From an uncultured Flavobacteriaceae bacterium (GTDB lineage Bacteria > Bacteroidota > Bacteroidia > Flavobacteriales > Flavobacteriaceae): DNA of 64,000 nt. The stretch's first letter is position 1; each line of letters starts with the position of its first letter. Below are positions 46,101-53,929 of this stretch, in pieces. The position numbers were made by a program, and so were the translations under genes. Under the pieces are notes generated by a model, which worked only from the letters and a program-made list of their open reading frames with translations, did no database searches and was not told where the DNA came from. The stretch covers positions 1-64,000 of the forward strand of contig CANKYF010000011.1 of assembly GCA_947487895.1 (NCBI GenBank), read 5' to 3'.

Positions 46101-47286
46101 CCCTGATGATGGAGAAATCACTATAAAGGTAGACATGCCAAAACACAGTCCCGATGCTATTGAAATAGCTATTAATGATAGTGGAATAGGTATACCAAAG
46201 GAAAAAATTAAATATATCTTTGACCGTTATTTTCAATTAGGTGTCTCAAAGGGAAAAAGAGCTGGGACCGGTCTAGGTCTTTCTTTATCAAGAGACATTA
46301 TAGAATTGCACAATGGTAACGTAAAGGTAGAAAGTGAAAAAGGTTCAGGGGTAAAATTTATAATCGTATTGCCCTTAGGAAAAGGACATTTAGACCCTGA
46401 AAAGGTAAATATACAACAAGAAGTAGTTCGTAAAGATTCCAAAACCCCAGAAGTAATCTCTTTTCCAGAGATTCCTGATGCAGTGCAAGAGGACGTTCCC
46501 GAAGAGGTTGATAAGTCAAAGTCTACCATATTAATAGTAGAGGACAATAGTCAATTGAGTGGATTTATTAAATCTATTTTTGAAGATCGTTTTAATATAT
46601 ATCAGGCGTACAACGGAAGAGAAGGAATGAATTTTGCGAAAACCAAAAATATTGACCTTATAATTAGCGACATTATGATGCCGTTAATGAACGGTGTCGA
46701 TATGTGTCATAATATAAAATCCAATATAAGAACAAGTCATATTCCAGTTATATTACTTACCGCAAAAACTTCATTGGGCACGCAAAGGGAAAGTTATAAG
46801 ATTGGAGCAGATGCCTATATTACAAAACCATTTGATACGACCATATTAATAAACCAGATAAACAATATCCTTAATCTCAGAAACAATATGATCGAGAAGT
46901 TTAAAAAGGATACCATTTTAACTCCAAAAGAATTGACCTATGTGTCAATGGATGAAAAATTTCTGGAAAAAGCTTTCGAGATTGTTGAGGAATACATGGG
47001 GGATGACAGTTTTAATGCACAGAAATTCACAAATAAAATGGGAGTAAGTAGAACCCTGTTGTACAATAAACTAAAGTTATTGACAGGGCAGTCTTTGACA
47101 GAGTTCATTCGTTTGATTCGATTAAAAAAGGCAGCACAACTTATAGCCAATACAGAGATGAATATTTCTGAAATAGCTTATGAAGTCGGCTTTAATGATT
47201 TAAAATATTTTAGAAAAAACTTTAAAATCGTCTTTAATTCTACCCCTACAGCATATCGAAAGGAAAATAAAGTATTAAATGACTAG
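43198..47286 (+). CDS. Hybrid two-component system sensor-regulator (HTCC)
   Basis: A 1362-residue one-protein two-component system. After the signal peptide come reg-prop propeller repeats (about 25-690, e.g. GYLWFGTRDGLNKYDGD, NIWIGTNEGL), a Y_Y_Y domain (about 715-785), a transmembrane helix (about 790-815), HisKA with phospho-acceptor H846 in ISHEFRTPL, HATPase with NDSGIGIP and GTGLGLSLS, a receiver domain with phospho-acceptor D1158 in ISDIMMPLMNG, and a C-terminal AraC-type domain (about 1255-1355). It senses a PUL oligosaccharide in the periplasm and activates PUL genes directly. Part of its propeller region is duplicated at 26.1-26.8 kb. Confidence 0.96.
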   Translation: MKFDYKIILIIAFNCFNALGQEIVPNLNDLSFKHIFSSDGLSQRSIKDILQDSKGYLWFGTRDGLNKYDGDKITIYRHNSEDTGSLTHSRIQCLFEDTKSNIWIGTNEGLNKYNPKEDNFIKYQSNDNLKELSNKKIWSITQLNDSVLGIATNKGLNFVELTSANNDISRFGMEHLKKAFANRKVRNLLTAKNGDLWICTVEGISIYNPQTNKMINIEYLENSIKETFLNNPPVLFEDKESNIWLGYDKGLAIFDKDLRVFSNYTFNKNTLINTAVRSICEDSYGNLWVGTYDGLFILNMITQKKFHVKHNKNNPKSLSQNSIYKIIKDSKGDMWIGTWAGGVNYFDRSYAIFDNIISGDGENMLNYNIVSGIVEDRYENLWIGTEGGGINYYDKEKKKFTYYLYDPNDEKSVSSNNIKSILKDKKGNLWIGTHDNGLNFLDTSKTTIQFERINSRNQNSKLLSDYKILSLFEDVNENIWIGTLARGLLLYDTKLKILRKIGDTNESIQCIIAASNQNQIIVGGSNGLKKVDINSLEEEKLEWLSTSNTDYLTVNCIFRDTENNYWIGTEGSGLIHYRSNTKKLTKYGAIQGLPNEIVYGVLQDDNGYLWISTNQGISRFNIATKKFKNFTKSDGLQSNEFNYQAYIKTSNRELIFGGVDGITIFNPDKIGKNKFIPNVDIYDIKVNNEIFYGTHDSISPVTLQHDENNFTIGFTALSFSQPSKNKYAYKLEGFDKHWTHVGNKKTATYTNIKDGDYVFKVKASNSDGLWNEMGDSLRIKIHAPLWGTWWAYLTYGLICTGLAFYMRSLILARVYVKKQLEEERIEKEKIEGINKLKLKFFTNISHEFRTPLTLILGPLQKLASNTRHDEETKTQLQLIQRNANTLLELINQLLNFRKSEAGELKLQVSQNNIISFIEEIKLSFDELAKSRDIKFGFKHNMERIDVWFDAMELKKVIINILSNAFKFTPDDGEITIKVDMPKHSPDAIEIAINDSGIGIPKEKIKYIFDRYFQLGVSKGKRAGTGLGLSLSRDIIELHNGNVKVESEKGSGVKFIIVLPLGKGHLDPEKVNIQQEVVRKDSKTPEVISFPEIPDAVQEDVPEEVDKSKSTILIVEDNSQLSGFIKSIFEDRFNIYQAYNGREGMNFAKTKNIDLIISDIMMPLMNGVDMCHNIKSNIRTSHIPVILLTAKTSLGTQRESYKIGADAYITKPFDTTILINQINNILNLRNNMIEKFKKDTILTPKELTYVSMDEKFLEKAFEIVEEYMGDDSFNAQKFTNKMGVSRTLLYNKLKLLTGQSLTEFIRLIRLKKAAQLIANTEMNISEIAYEVGFNDLKYFRKNFKIVFNSTPTAYRKENKVLND
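44142..44785 (+). repeat. Donor/paralogous copy of the duplicated HTCC segment
   Basis: This segment lies inside the HTCC gene, matches 26146-26789, and ends at GGATTGAAAA, which also occurs at 49724-49733. Confidence 0.92.
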
Positions 47287-47403
47287 TTTGCTGGATCTAT
47301 CGTAGCCTTTCCGTGCTTATGTCGTCGGTAGTGTAAACTATGTCCTGTAGATAGTCCAAGAAACAGGACAGTAATTTAATCATTAAATTTTACTGAATAT
47401 GAC

Positions 47404-47525
47404 ATGAAGAAAGCCCGCCAGAACGAACGGGCAGGTTCACGGCAAAGTTTAAGACCAAGGTGGTATTGTAAACCTTGAAGGAGCGCTATAGTTTGGCGGA
47501 ACTTACCCATATTCGTACAATCCTA
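47404..47525 (+). pseudogene. IS3-family transposase orfA remnant
   Basis: Read with one frameshift and one stop, the sequence gives MKKARQNER, then FTAKFKTKVVL, a stop, then TLKERYSLAEL. This is the classic N-terminus of IS3-type OrfA. The 5' flank (about 47340-47370, TGTCCTGT...ACAGGACA) may be part of the IS end. The rest of orfA and all of orfB are missing. It lies between the HTCC and GH88 genes, within the segment absent from the chimeric copy. Confidence 0.65.
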
Positions 47526-47634
47526 ATTAAAAAAAACATTTAACCACTAAAAAATAACTATTTGAACCCATTTAAGGCTTGGGAAAACCAATATTTTTGA
47601 ACGTAAGAAATCACTTGTGTTCAATAACTATTGT

Positions 47635-48867
47635 ATGTTTAAAAAATATTTATTCTTTCCATTTATTTATTGTGTATTATGTTTCTCTTGTCAAGAGGGG
47701 CAAAAAGAAAAGGCAATCCCTGAAAAAGAAGTTGATAACAATAATTTTATAGATCAACAACTGGGACATGCTGAAAGACAATTAACCTTATTGTACACTG
47801 AAGCTGAAACGGAAAAAAGAATACCAAGAACCGTAAGCAATAGTAAAATCTATTGGACTAACCCCACTTTTGATTGGACCGAAGGTTTTTTTCCAGGGAC
47901 CTGCTGGTATCTTTATGAATACAGTAAGGATTTAAAATGGAAAAAAGCTGCAGAAACAATGCAGGCGCAATTTGAAATGCATAAATATAAAACGGATAAT
48001 CATGATCTTGGATTCATTTTTAACTGCTCCTATGGAAATGGCTACAGACTTACAAAGAATGAATACTTTAAGCAAGTACTGATTGATGCTGGAAATTCTT
48101 TGTTAACACGCTTTAATCCAACCGTTGGATGTATTCAAAGTTGGGAAGTAACAACAGATTGGCAGGCAGAAAGAGGGTGGGAATATCCTGTTATTATTGA
48201 TAACATGATGAATTTGGAATTGCTTTTTGAATTAAGTGAAATAACGGGAGATCCTAAATATAAGGAAGTGGCCATAGCCCATGCAGATACAACATTGAAA
48301 AATCACTTTCGTCAAGATGGTAGTTCTTATCACGTAATAGATTACGATCCAGAAACAGGGGAGGTTAGAAAAAAAGAAACGGCACAGGGATATGATCATG
48401 AGAGCGCATGGGCCAGAGGACAAGCTTGGGGTTTATATGGTTATACATTGTGTTTTAGATATACCAAAGACAGAAAATATTTAAAGAAAGCAGAAGATAT
48501 TGCAAAATATATATTAGAACATAAAGGGGTTCCCAAAGATGGAGTCCCGTATTGGGATTACAATGCGCCTAACATACCTAATGAGCCAAGAGATGTTTCA
48601 GCGGCTGCTATAACTGTTTCAGCTTTAATAGAATTGGATTGGCATTCATCTGAAAACTATACATCCTCAATTGATAAACTTATGAAATCCATAGCAGGAC
48701 CAATGTACACTGCTAAGTTGGGGCAGAACCATAATTTTTTATTAAAACATAGTGTTGGTAGTATACCACATGGGCATGAAATAGATGTGCCCCTTGTTTA
48801 TGCAGACTACTATTACGTAGAGGCTTTGCTAAGATTACATGCTAGGGAAGGAGAAAGAGAATTATAA
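47635..48867 (+). CDS. GH88-family unsaturated glucuronyl hydrolase
   Basis: A protein of about 410 residues with a lipoprotein signal ending VLCFSC; I prefer ATG 47635 (MFKKYLFF) over 47617. The (alpha/alpha)6 GH88 fold is evident from FDWTEGFFPGTCWYLYE, HDLGFIFNCSYGNGY, WEYPVIIDNMMNLELL and SAWARGQAWGLYGYT. The two catalytic Asps of characterised enzymes correspond to Asp in HDLGF and IIDNMMN. It hydrates the unsaturated uronate at the non-reducing end of lyase products, releasing it as a 4-deoxy-5-keto-uronate. It sits in the PUL between the HTCC and the kduI remnant and links the lyases to the Kdu steps. Confidence 0.93.
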   Translation: MFKKYLFFPFIYCVLCFSCQEGQKEKAIPEKEVDNNNFIDQQLGHAERQLTLLYTEAETEKRIPRTVSNSKIYWTNPTFDWTEGFFPGTCWYLYEYSKDLKWKKAAETMQAQFEMHKYKTDNHDLGFIFNCSYGNGYRLTKNEYFKQVLIDAGNSLLTRFNPTVGCIQSWEVTTDWQAERGWEYPVIIDNMMNLELLFELSEITGDPKYKEVAIAHADTTLKNHFRQDGSSYHVIDYDPETGEVRKKETAQGYDHESAWARGQAWGLYGYTLCFRYTKDRKYLKKAEDIAKYILEHKGVPKDGVPYWDYNAPNIPNEPRDVSAAAITVSALIELDWHSSENYTSSIDKLMKSIAGPMYTAKLGQNHNFLLKHSVGSIPHGHEIDVPLVYADYYYVEALLRLHAREGEREL

Positions 48868-48980
48868 AATAAAATTCGAGACGGTATTATATTGTTGTTC
48901 CGTACGGCGTAAATAATACAAAGCTTTTGGGAATTTAGTGCAAAGGTTCTATAATTAAAAAATCTATATAAATAAAAACT

Positions 48981-49226
48981 ATGGTGACAACCTACGAAAC
49001 AAGATATGCGGCAACCCCAAAAGCTGTAAAGGCATACGATACAAATGCCTTACTTGAGGAGTTTTTGATTAATAATTTGATGCAAAACCACCTAGCCGTT
49101 ATCTCTCCCCTTTGGTCCACACACTGCGGTTCTGGAATCTCTAACAACACCTTTATTTGCGCAATGGCAGGTGAAAACTTGCATTATGATGATATGGATA
49201 TAGCAAAAATTAACGATTTACGATAA
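48981..49226 (+). pseudogene. kduI: kduI with a large in-frame internal deletion
   Basis: The 81-codon ORF joins the first about 35 residues of 5-keto-4-deoxyuronate isomerase (TYETRYAATPKAVKAYDT...FLINNLMQ) directly to its last about 46 (HLAVISPLWSTHCGSGISN, MAGENLHYDDMDIAKINDLR). Full-length KduI is about 280 residues, so roughly 200, including most metal ligands in the cupin barrel, are missing; only the His near the C-terminal end remains. It cannot be an active isomerase. It lies 2 bp before the SDR gene and probably still serves as its transcriptional leader. An intact kduI or kdgF elsewhere would be needed for the pathway. Confidence 0.85.
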
Positions 49227-49228
49227 AC

Positions 49229-50023
49229 ATGGAAAACGAATTATTTGATCTTGTTGGAAAAATTGCCCTTATTACGGGCGGTACACATGGTTTGGGAATG
49301 GCTATGGCCAAAGGCTTGGGAAAGGCTGGCGCCACTATTGTGATTAATGGACATTCTTCCCAACAAAAAATTGATGACGCTCTAGCCATTTACAAAAACG
49401 AGGGTATTAATGCTGTTGGCTATAAGTTTGATGTAACCAATGAAACCGAAGTTGTCTCTAATATAGCCGCTATACAACGTGAAGTGGGGCTAATTGATAT
49501 TTTGGTCAATAATGCGGGTATCATCAAGCGTACGCCATTGGAACATATGGAGGTGGCCGACTTTAAACAAGTCATTGAAGTTGATTTAGTGGCTCCATTC
49601 ATTATGTCTAAACATGTGGTACAGGGAATGATCGAGCGAAAAAGTGGAAAAATCATCAATATCTGTTCAATGATGAGTGAACTTGGGCGCAATACCGTAG
49701 GAGCATATGCTGCAGCCAAAGGAGGATTGAAAATGTTGACTCAAAACATGGCGACAGAATGGGCCAAACACAATATACAGATCAATGGTATTGGGCCAGG
49801 TTATTTTGCCACCTCCCAAACAAAACCTATACGAGTAGATGGCCACCCGTTCAACGAGTTTATATTGAACCGTACTCCTGCAGCCAAATGGGGTAATCCT
49901 GATGATCTTGCGGGAGCTGCTATATTTTTGGCATCACGAGCAAGCGATTTTGTCAATGGACATATTTTATATGTTGATGGTGGTATTTTGGCCACTATTG
50001 GTAAACCTTCTAACGAAAATTAA
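49229..50023 (+). CDS. kduD: SDR-family KduD/gluconate 5-dehydrogenase-type oxidoreductase
   Basis: A 264-residue classical SDR with the cofactor motif GGTHGLGMAMAKG (about 17-29), NNAG at about 92-95, catalytic Ser in CSMMS and the YAAAKGG Tyr/Lys motif near 160. The C terminus ends DGGILATIGK. Its position directly after a kduI remnant and near GH88 supports 2-deoxy-D-gluconate 3-dehydrogenase (KduD) activity, reducing the diketo product to 2-keto-3-deoxygluconate, although databases often call this group gluconate 5-dehydrogenase. The last 98 codons are duplicated at 26.8-27.1 kb. A terminator follows. Confidence 0.85.
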   Translation: MENELFDLVGKIALITGGTHGLGMAMAKGLGKAGATIVINGHSSQQKIDDALAIYKNEGINAVGYKFDVTNETEVVSNIAAIQREVGLIDILVNNAGIIKRTPLEHMEVADFKQVIEVDLVAPFIMSKHVVQGMIERKSGKIINICSMMSELGRNTVGAYAAAKGGLKMLTQNMATEWAKHNIQINGIGPGYFATSQTKPIRVDGHPFNEFILNRTPAAKWGNPDDLAGAAIFLASRASDFVNGHILYVDGGILATIGKPSNEN

Positions 50024-50114
50024 CCAGTATGACTACAATCCGTTTTTTAACTATTACCCTTTTGGTACTGGATATACAATAAAAAAGTAGACAATTAGTT
50101 GAGGAACTACGCAG
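49724..50114 (+). repeat. Donor/paralogous copy of the duplicated SDR 3' segment
   Basis: This matches 26780-27169. It begins at GGATTGAAAA, the same 10 bases found at the HTCC breakpoint (44776-44785), and ends inside the terminator hairpin at 50114. Confidence 0.9.
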
Positions 50115-50125
50115 CTAATTTTTCG
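50093..50125 (+). terminator. Terminator after the SDR gene
   Basis: AATTAGTTG pairs with CAGCTAATT (one G-U pair) over a 10-nt loop and is followed by TTTTTCG. The duplicated copy at 27.1 kb loses the right arm. Confidence 0.6.
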
Positions 50126-50240
50126 TTTGAAAATTTGAGGTTTTATTATAGTTTCTATAATCAACATACTTTATTAAAGGTATTTAGAAAACACAGTCTG
50201 CCCCTACAATTATACATCAACAAATTCAATATAATTGATC

Positions 50241-51137
50241 CTAGGTAGATTTTGTTAGTGCTATAACTTTGGTCTCCTTGATATATTTTCTATACTCGTT
50301 TGGTCTCATGTTTTTTAGGGATTTAAAAGTCTTAATAAAATGAGACATGCTGTTATAGCCATTAGCATAAGCTATTTCAGAAATACTTAAATCGGTATTC
50401 CTCAAAAGTCTACAAACATTGGCAGTTCTAAGTTCGTTTAAATATAGTTTGAAGGTTTTACGGGTGTGCTTTTTAAAATATCTGCAGAACGCATTTGGTG
50501 TTAAATGTGTTATTTCAGAGAGGTGTTGTACTGTAAGTTCTCTTGTATAGTTTTTAGATATGTAATCTATCGTAGTATTGATTCTCGACAAATTTTTGTC
50601 GGTTATAGAGTAGTTTGTCGAGGTTGAGCTTAAGGTTTTATAGTCTGAATCCCTACTAAGCAGTTCTAGAATTTCAATAAAATGAATTAACCTTAAAGAA
50701 TTGGATAGCGAATTTAAACAAAGTAATTTTTTAAGGGCTCGTTTGGTCGCTTCACTACTAAACAAGATACCCCTTTCCGAATTTGAAATAAGCTTTGAAA
50801 TATTTACCATTTCTGGGGTTTTTAAAAACGACTCACCAAGAAAATTTACATCAAAATGAATTACTATGGCTTCAGCCCTAAGTTGGGATGATGTATCGAA
50901 GTATTTTACATCGTTTTTCCAGCAATGTGGTAAGTTAGGGCCAACCAGTACTAGTTCGCCAGGTGCAAAATTATCAATATTATCCCCTATAAACCTTGTT
51001 CCAGAGCTTTCAATGATATATGTTAATTCCAGTTTGCTATGATAATGAAATGGATTATAAAAATATGGTACCCTTTCATTTACAACATCAAAAGAAACGT
51101 CACTTTTGTTAGGCACTTTTATTAGTTGCGGTTTCAT
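50241..51137 (-). CDS. AraC-family regulator with N-terminal cupin sensor
   Basis: A 298-residue AraC-family protein. The N-terminal cupin AraC-binding domain (about 20-130) contains YFYNPFHYHSKLELTYI and GELVLVGPNLPHCW. The C-terminal HTH_18 (about 190-290) contains LSEITHLTPNAFCRYFKK and DLSISEIAYANGYNSMSHFIKTFK. It is divergent from the transporter-RraA-UxaA-SDR operon with 359 bp between, so it probably controls that operon in response to a sugar or sugar acid. This is an inference from position. Confidence 0.88.
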   Translation of the reverse strand: MKPQLIKVPNKSDVSFDVVNERVPYFYNPFHYHSKLELTYIIESSGTRFIGDNIDNFAPGELVLVGPNLPHCWKNDVKYFDTSSQLRAEAIVIHFDVNFLGESFLKTPEMVNISKLISNSERGILFSSEATKRALKKLLCLNSLSNSLRLIHFIEILELLSRDSDYKTLSSTSTNYSITDKNLSRINTTIDYISKNYTRELTVQHLSEITHLTPNAFCRYFKKHTRKTFKLYLNELRTANVCRLLRNTDLSISEIAYANGYNSMSHFIKTFKSLKNMRPNEYRKYIKETKVIALTKST

Positions 51138-51496
51138 TTTATTGTTTTTTTGAAAGATAAATAATTTTAAATTAATCTAACAAGGCTGTTTATTTTGTTT
51201 CAAATGTTCAGACTTGTTCATGGGTAATTGTATTAAAATGACGCTAAATATTCAATAATTCTATTAAAAAATTACGTTTTAAGATAGTTTAGAGAAATTT
51301 GTAGGTATTCTAGAGGAATATAACCATCACTAGAATTAATACATTTGAATAACCAATTGAACCAAATAAATTCGAGAATTTAACTCTCAATTTTTTTATT
51401 AAAATTTTAATTGCCAATACATTTTTATGGTTTGGATTGATAACATGTCCAGAGTTTAAAAAAAGCGTTGCAATGCATTTAAATGAAGATTAACAT
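51138..51496. other. Divergent intergenic region between regulator and transporter
   Basis: This 359-bp AT-rich region should contain both promoters and the operator of the AraC-type regulator. ATGGTTTGGATT near 51428 is also found near 57605 before the barrel-protein gene, but the spacing does not fit TAnnTTTG. I see no other clear element. Confidence 0.35.
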
Positions 51497-52909
51497 ATGA
51501 GCGAAATAATTGAGAATAACAGCAAAAAAGGTGTAAGTACTTATTTGTACTTTATTTGTATTGTAGCCGCCTGTGGAGGGCTTCTTTTTGGTTACGATGC
51601 CGTTGTTGTTTCAGGAACGAATTCACAGGTAGTAAAACAATTTTCTTTTACTAATGCTCAGTTAGGCTTTTACGTAAGCTGTGTGCTTTGGGGGTGTGCG
51701 ATTGGTTCGGGTATTGCAGGCCCATTTTCTGATTCCTTTGGGAGAAAACGTACGTTATTAATTTCATCTGTACTTATTTTTGTGTCGGCAACATGGAGCG
51801 GTTTTGCTCCTAATCCAATACATTTAATTTTAGCACGTCTTTTAGGTGGCTTTGGTATCGGAGCGGCAACTATGGTTTGCCCGTTATATATTTCTGAGGT
51901 CGCCCCAGAGAAGTATCGAGGTCGTATGGTGACACTCTTTCAACTCACTATAACTATGGGTATAGTTATGTGCGTGTTTGCAAACTATGGTATTTTTAAT
52001 TTTGCAATACATAATGCCACGTCAACAACAGTATCTCCATTTTTAAAATGGTTTGCAGTGGATGAAAATTGGCGAGCTATGTTTATGGCAGAAGCACTCC
52101 CAAGCATACTGTTTTTAGTATGTGCTTTTTTTATACCGGAAAGTCCGAGATGGTTAGTAAAAGAAAACAAGGGCTATCAAGCTGAAAGCATCTTAGCTAG
52201 AATAAACGGTACTTTAAGGGCCAAGGAAATAAGAGCTGAAATAGAAGATACTCTAGCTATTGAGTCTTATGTGAAATTTTCCAATCTTTTTAGAGGGCGT
52301 CTTCGTAAACCTTTAATTTTAGGGGTTTTAATTTGTATTTTGTCAGAAGCTTGTGGGGTATCCGTGGTGTTTTATTATGGACCACAAATCTTCGAAAAAG
52401 CAGGGTTTGATTTAGGAGGAGCTTTAGGTGGTTTTGCAAGTATTGCACTAGTAAATTTAGTTGCTACTCTATTTGCATTGGCTTTTGTAGATTCTGTTGG
52501 GCGACGAAAACTTTTGGGTTTTGGTGCTATTGGAGCGTTTTTTAGTCATATTGTCATTGGGCTTTTATTTATGAATGGTGCTATAGGTTGGCCAATTGTA
52601 ATTGCTATTAATGCGTTTGTTGCATTTTTTGCCTGTGCTATAGGCCCTGTGAAATTTGTAATTGTATCAGAAATTTTTCCCAACCAAGTTCGAGGAAAAG
52701 CTATCGCTTTAGCTACCGTTTTTATTTGGGTTACTAGTGCTTTAGTAGCCCAAGTGTTTCCAATAGTGGAAGCAGTAACATCACCAGGAGTTATTTACTT
52801 CTTTTTTGCTGTGGAATTAGTATTGCTATTACTGGTAGTTAAATTCCTAATGCCAGAAACTAAAGGGCGTACCATCGAGGATATAGAACGTTCATGGTTT
52901 AAACATTAA
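51497..52909 (+). CDS. MFS sugar porter
   Basis: A 470-residue 12-helix major facilitator of the sugar porter family. Family motifs are [13 protein letters not shown] in helix 1, [10 protein letters not shown] between helices 2 and 3, PESPRWLV at the end of helix 6, [10 protein letters not shown] between helices 8 and 9, and [12 protein letters not shown] at the C terminus. It would import a monosaccharide or sugar acid across the inner membrane by proton symport. As the first gene of a catabolic operon it probably supplies the substrate of the UxaA-type dehydratase. The exact sugar is unknown. Confidence 0.93.
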   Translation: MSEIIENNSKKGVSTYLYFICIVAACGGLLFGYDAVVVSGTNSQVVKQFSFTNAQLGFYVSCVLWGCAIGSGIAGPFSDSFGRKRTLLISSVLIFVSATWSGFAPNPIHLILARLLGGFGIGAATMVCPLYISEVAPEKYRGRMVTLFQLTITMGIVMCVFANYGIFNFAIHNATSTTVSPFLKWFAVDENWRAMFMAEALPSILFLVCAFFIPESPRWLVKENKGYQAESILARINGTLRAKEIRAEIEDTLAIESYVKFSNLFRGRLRKPLILGVLICILSEACGVSVVFYYGPQIFEKAGFDLGGALGGFASIALVNLVATLFALAFVDSVGRRKLLGFGAIGAFFSHIVIGLLFMNGAIGWPIVIAINAFVAFFACAIGPVKFVIVSEIFPNQVRGKAIALATVFIWVTSALVAQVFPIVEAVTSPGVIYFFFAVELVLLLLVVKFLMPETKGRTIEDIERSWFKH

Positions 52910-52942
52910 ATTGTAACTTTAATAATATTAATATAAAGTAGA

Positions 52943-53635
52943 ATGAATCTTTGGAAAGATGATAATGAGTTGTTTCAACTTGCAAAAAAAGAGCTTTTTG
53001 TAGCTTTAGTGGGAGATGTTATGGATAAAATGGGGCTTTTGCACCAATTTTTACCGCAACATATAAAACCTTTAAATAGCGATATGGTAGTTATTGGTAG
53101 AGCACTGCCAGTTTTGGAAGCTGATGTTTTTGCTGAAAAATTAGAAGGAACTGAGAACCCAATAATGGCTAAGCCCTTTGGAATTATGTTTGAGGCTTTG
53201 GATAGTCTTAAGAAAAATGAAGTATATATATGTTCGGGGTCATCTTATAACTATGCACTTTGGGGTGGTTTAATGAGTACAAGGGCTATAAAACTAGAAG
53301 CCGCAGGCGTTGTGGTAAATGGCTATTCTAGAGATACCAACGAAATATTGCGATTGGATTTTCCAACATTTGCGGCTGGTACATTTGCACAAGATCAAGG
53401 TCCAAGAGGGAAGGTTATAGATTATGGAATACCTATTGAATTTGGTGGTATACTTGTAAAACCAGGAGATGTGGTTTATGGCGATAGAGATGGTGTTTTA
53501 ATTGTGCCTTCAGAAGCTGTAGAACAAGCCTTTACGTTAGCTTTCGAAAAGGCTAGAGGAGAAAAAAAGGTACAAGAAGCATTAGAGAATGGTATGAGTA
53601 CTGTTGAAGCTTTCGAAACCTTCGGAATTATGTAA
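52943..53635 (+). CDS. RraA-family protein (aldolase/demethylmenaquinone methyltransferase-like)
   Basis: A 230-residue RraA-fold protein with the family pattern GDVMDKMG near residue 24, GGLMSTRAIKLEAAGVVVNGYSRDTNEI (about 110-137) and PTFAAG, then VKPGDVVYGDRDGVLIVP. Many RraA-like proteins are divalent-metal aldolases acting on 4-hydroxy-2-oxo acids, not RNase E regulators. In this operon of a sugar porter, a UxaA-type dehydratase and an SDR, an aldolase or related step on a keto-deoxy sugar acid is the most sensible role. Not proven. Confidence 0.85.
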   Translation: MNLWKDDNELFQLAKKELFVALVGDVMDKMGLLHQFLPQHIKPLNSDMVVIGRALPVLEADVFAEKLEGTENPIMAKPFGIMFEALDSLKKNEVYICSGSSYNYALWGGLMSTRAIKLEAAGVVVNGYSRDTNEILRLDFPTFAAGTFAQDQGPRGKVIDYGIPIEFGGILVKPGDVVYGDRDGVLIVPSEAVEQAFTLAFEKARGEKKVQEALENGMSTVEAFETFGIM

Positions 53636-53645
53636 TACAATACAT

Positions 53646-53927
53646 ATGCCTAATAAAAAAGTGATACTACTAAACCCTAATGACAATGTAGGCATTGTTA
53701 TTTCTAATTTAATTGAAGGGGAAATAATTACAATAAATGATATATCCATTTGGGCAAGTTCTAATATTCCATTTGGCCATAAAATAGCACTTGAAGATTT
53801 GCCTATCGGAAACATTGTCAAAAAGTATGGCGTCGCAATTGGAAAAACTACAACAGATATAAAATCTGGAGATCATGTACATGTGCATAACATAGAAAGT
53901 GTTTACATGAAACAATTCACTAAATAA
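53646..53927 (+). CDS. UxaA-family small subunit (SAF domain)
   Basis: A protein of about 93 residues. I chose ATG 53646 (MPNKKVILLNPNDN), because the ORF start at 53604 lies inside the RraA gene. It is a SAF domain as at the N-terminus of altronate/galactarate dehydratases: NDNVGIVISNL, IPFGHKIALEDLPIG, VKKYGVAIGK and GDHVHVHNIES. The separate large subunit starts 2 bp after its stop. Split proteins of this family include altronate dehydratase-like enzymes and sulfolactate sulfo-lyase (SuyA/SuyB). A sugar-acid dehydratase fits the operon best. Confidence 0.85.
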   Translation: MPNKKVILLNPNDNVGIVISNLIEGEIITINDISIWASSNIPFGHKIALEDLPIGNIVKKYGVAIGKTTTDIKSGDHVHVHNIESVYMKQFTK

Positions 53928-53929
53928 TC

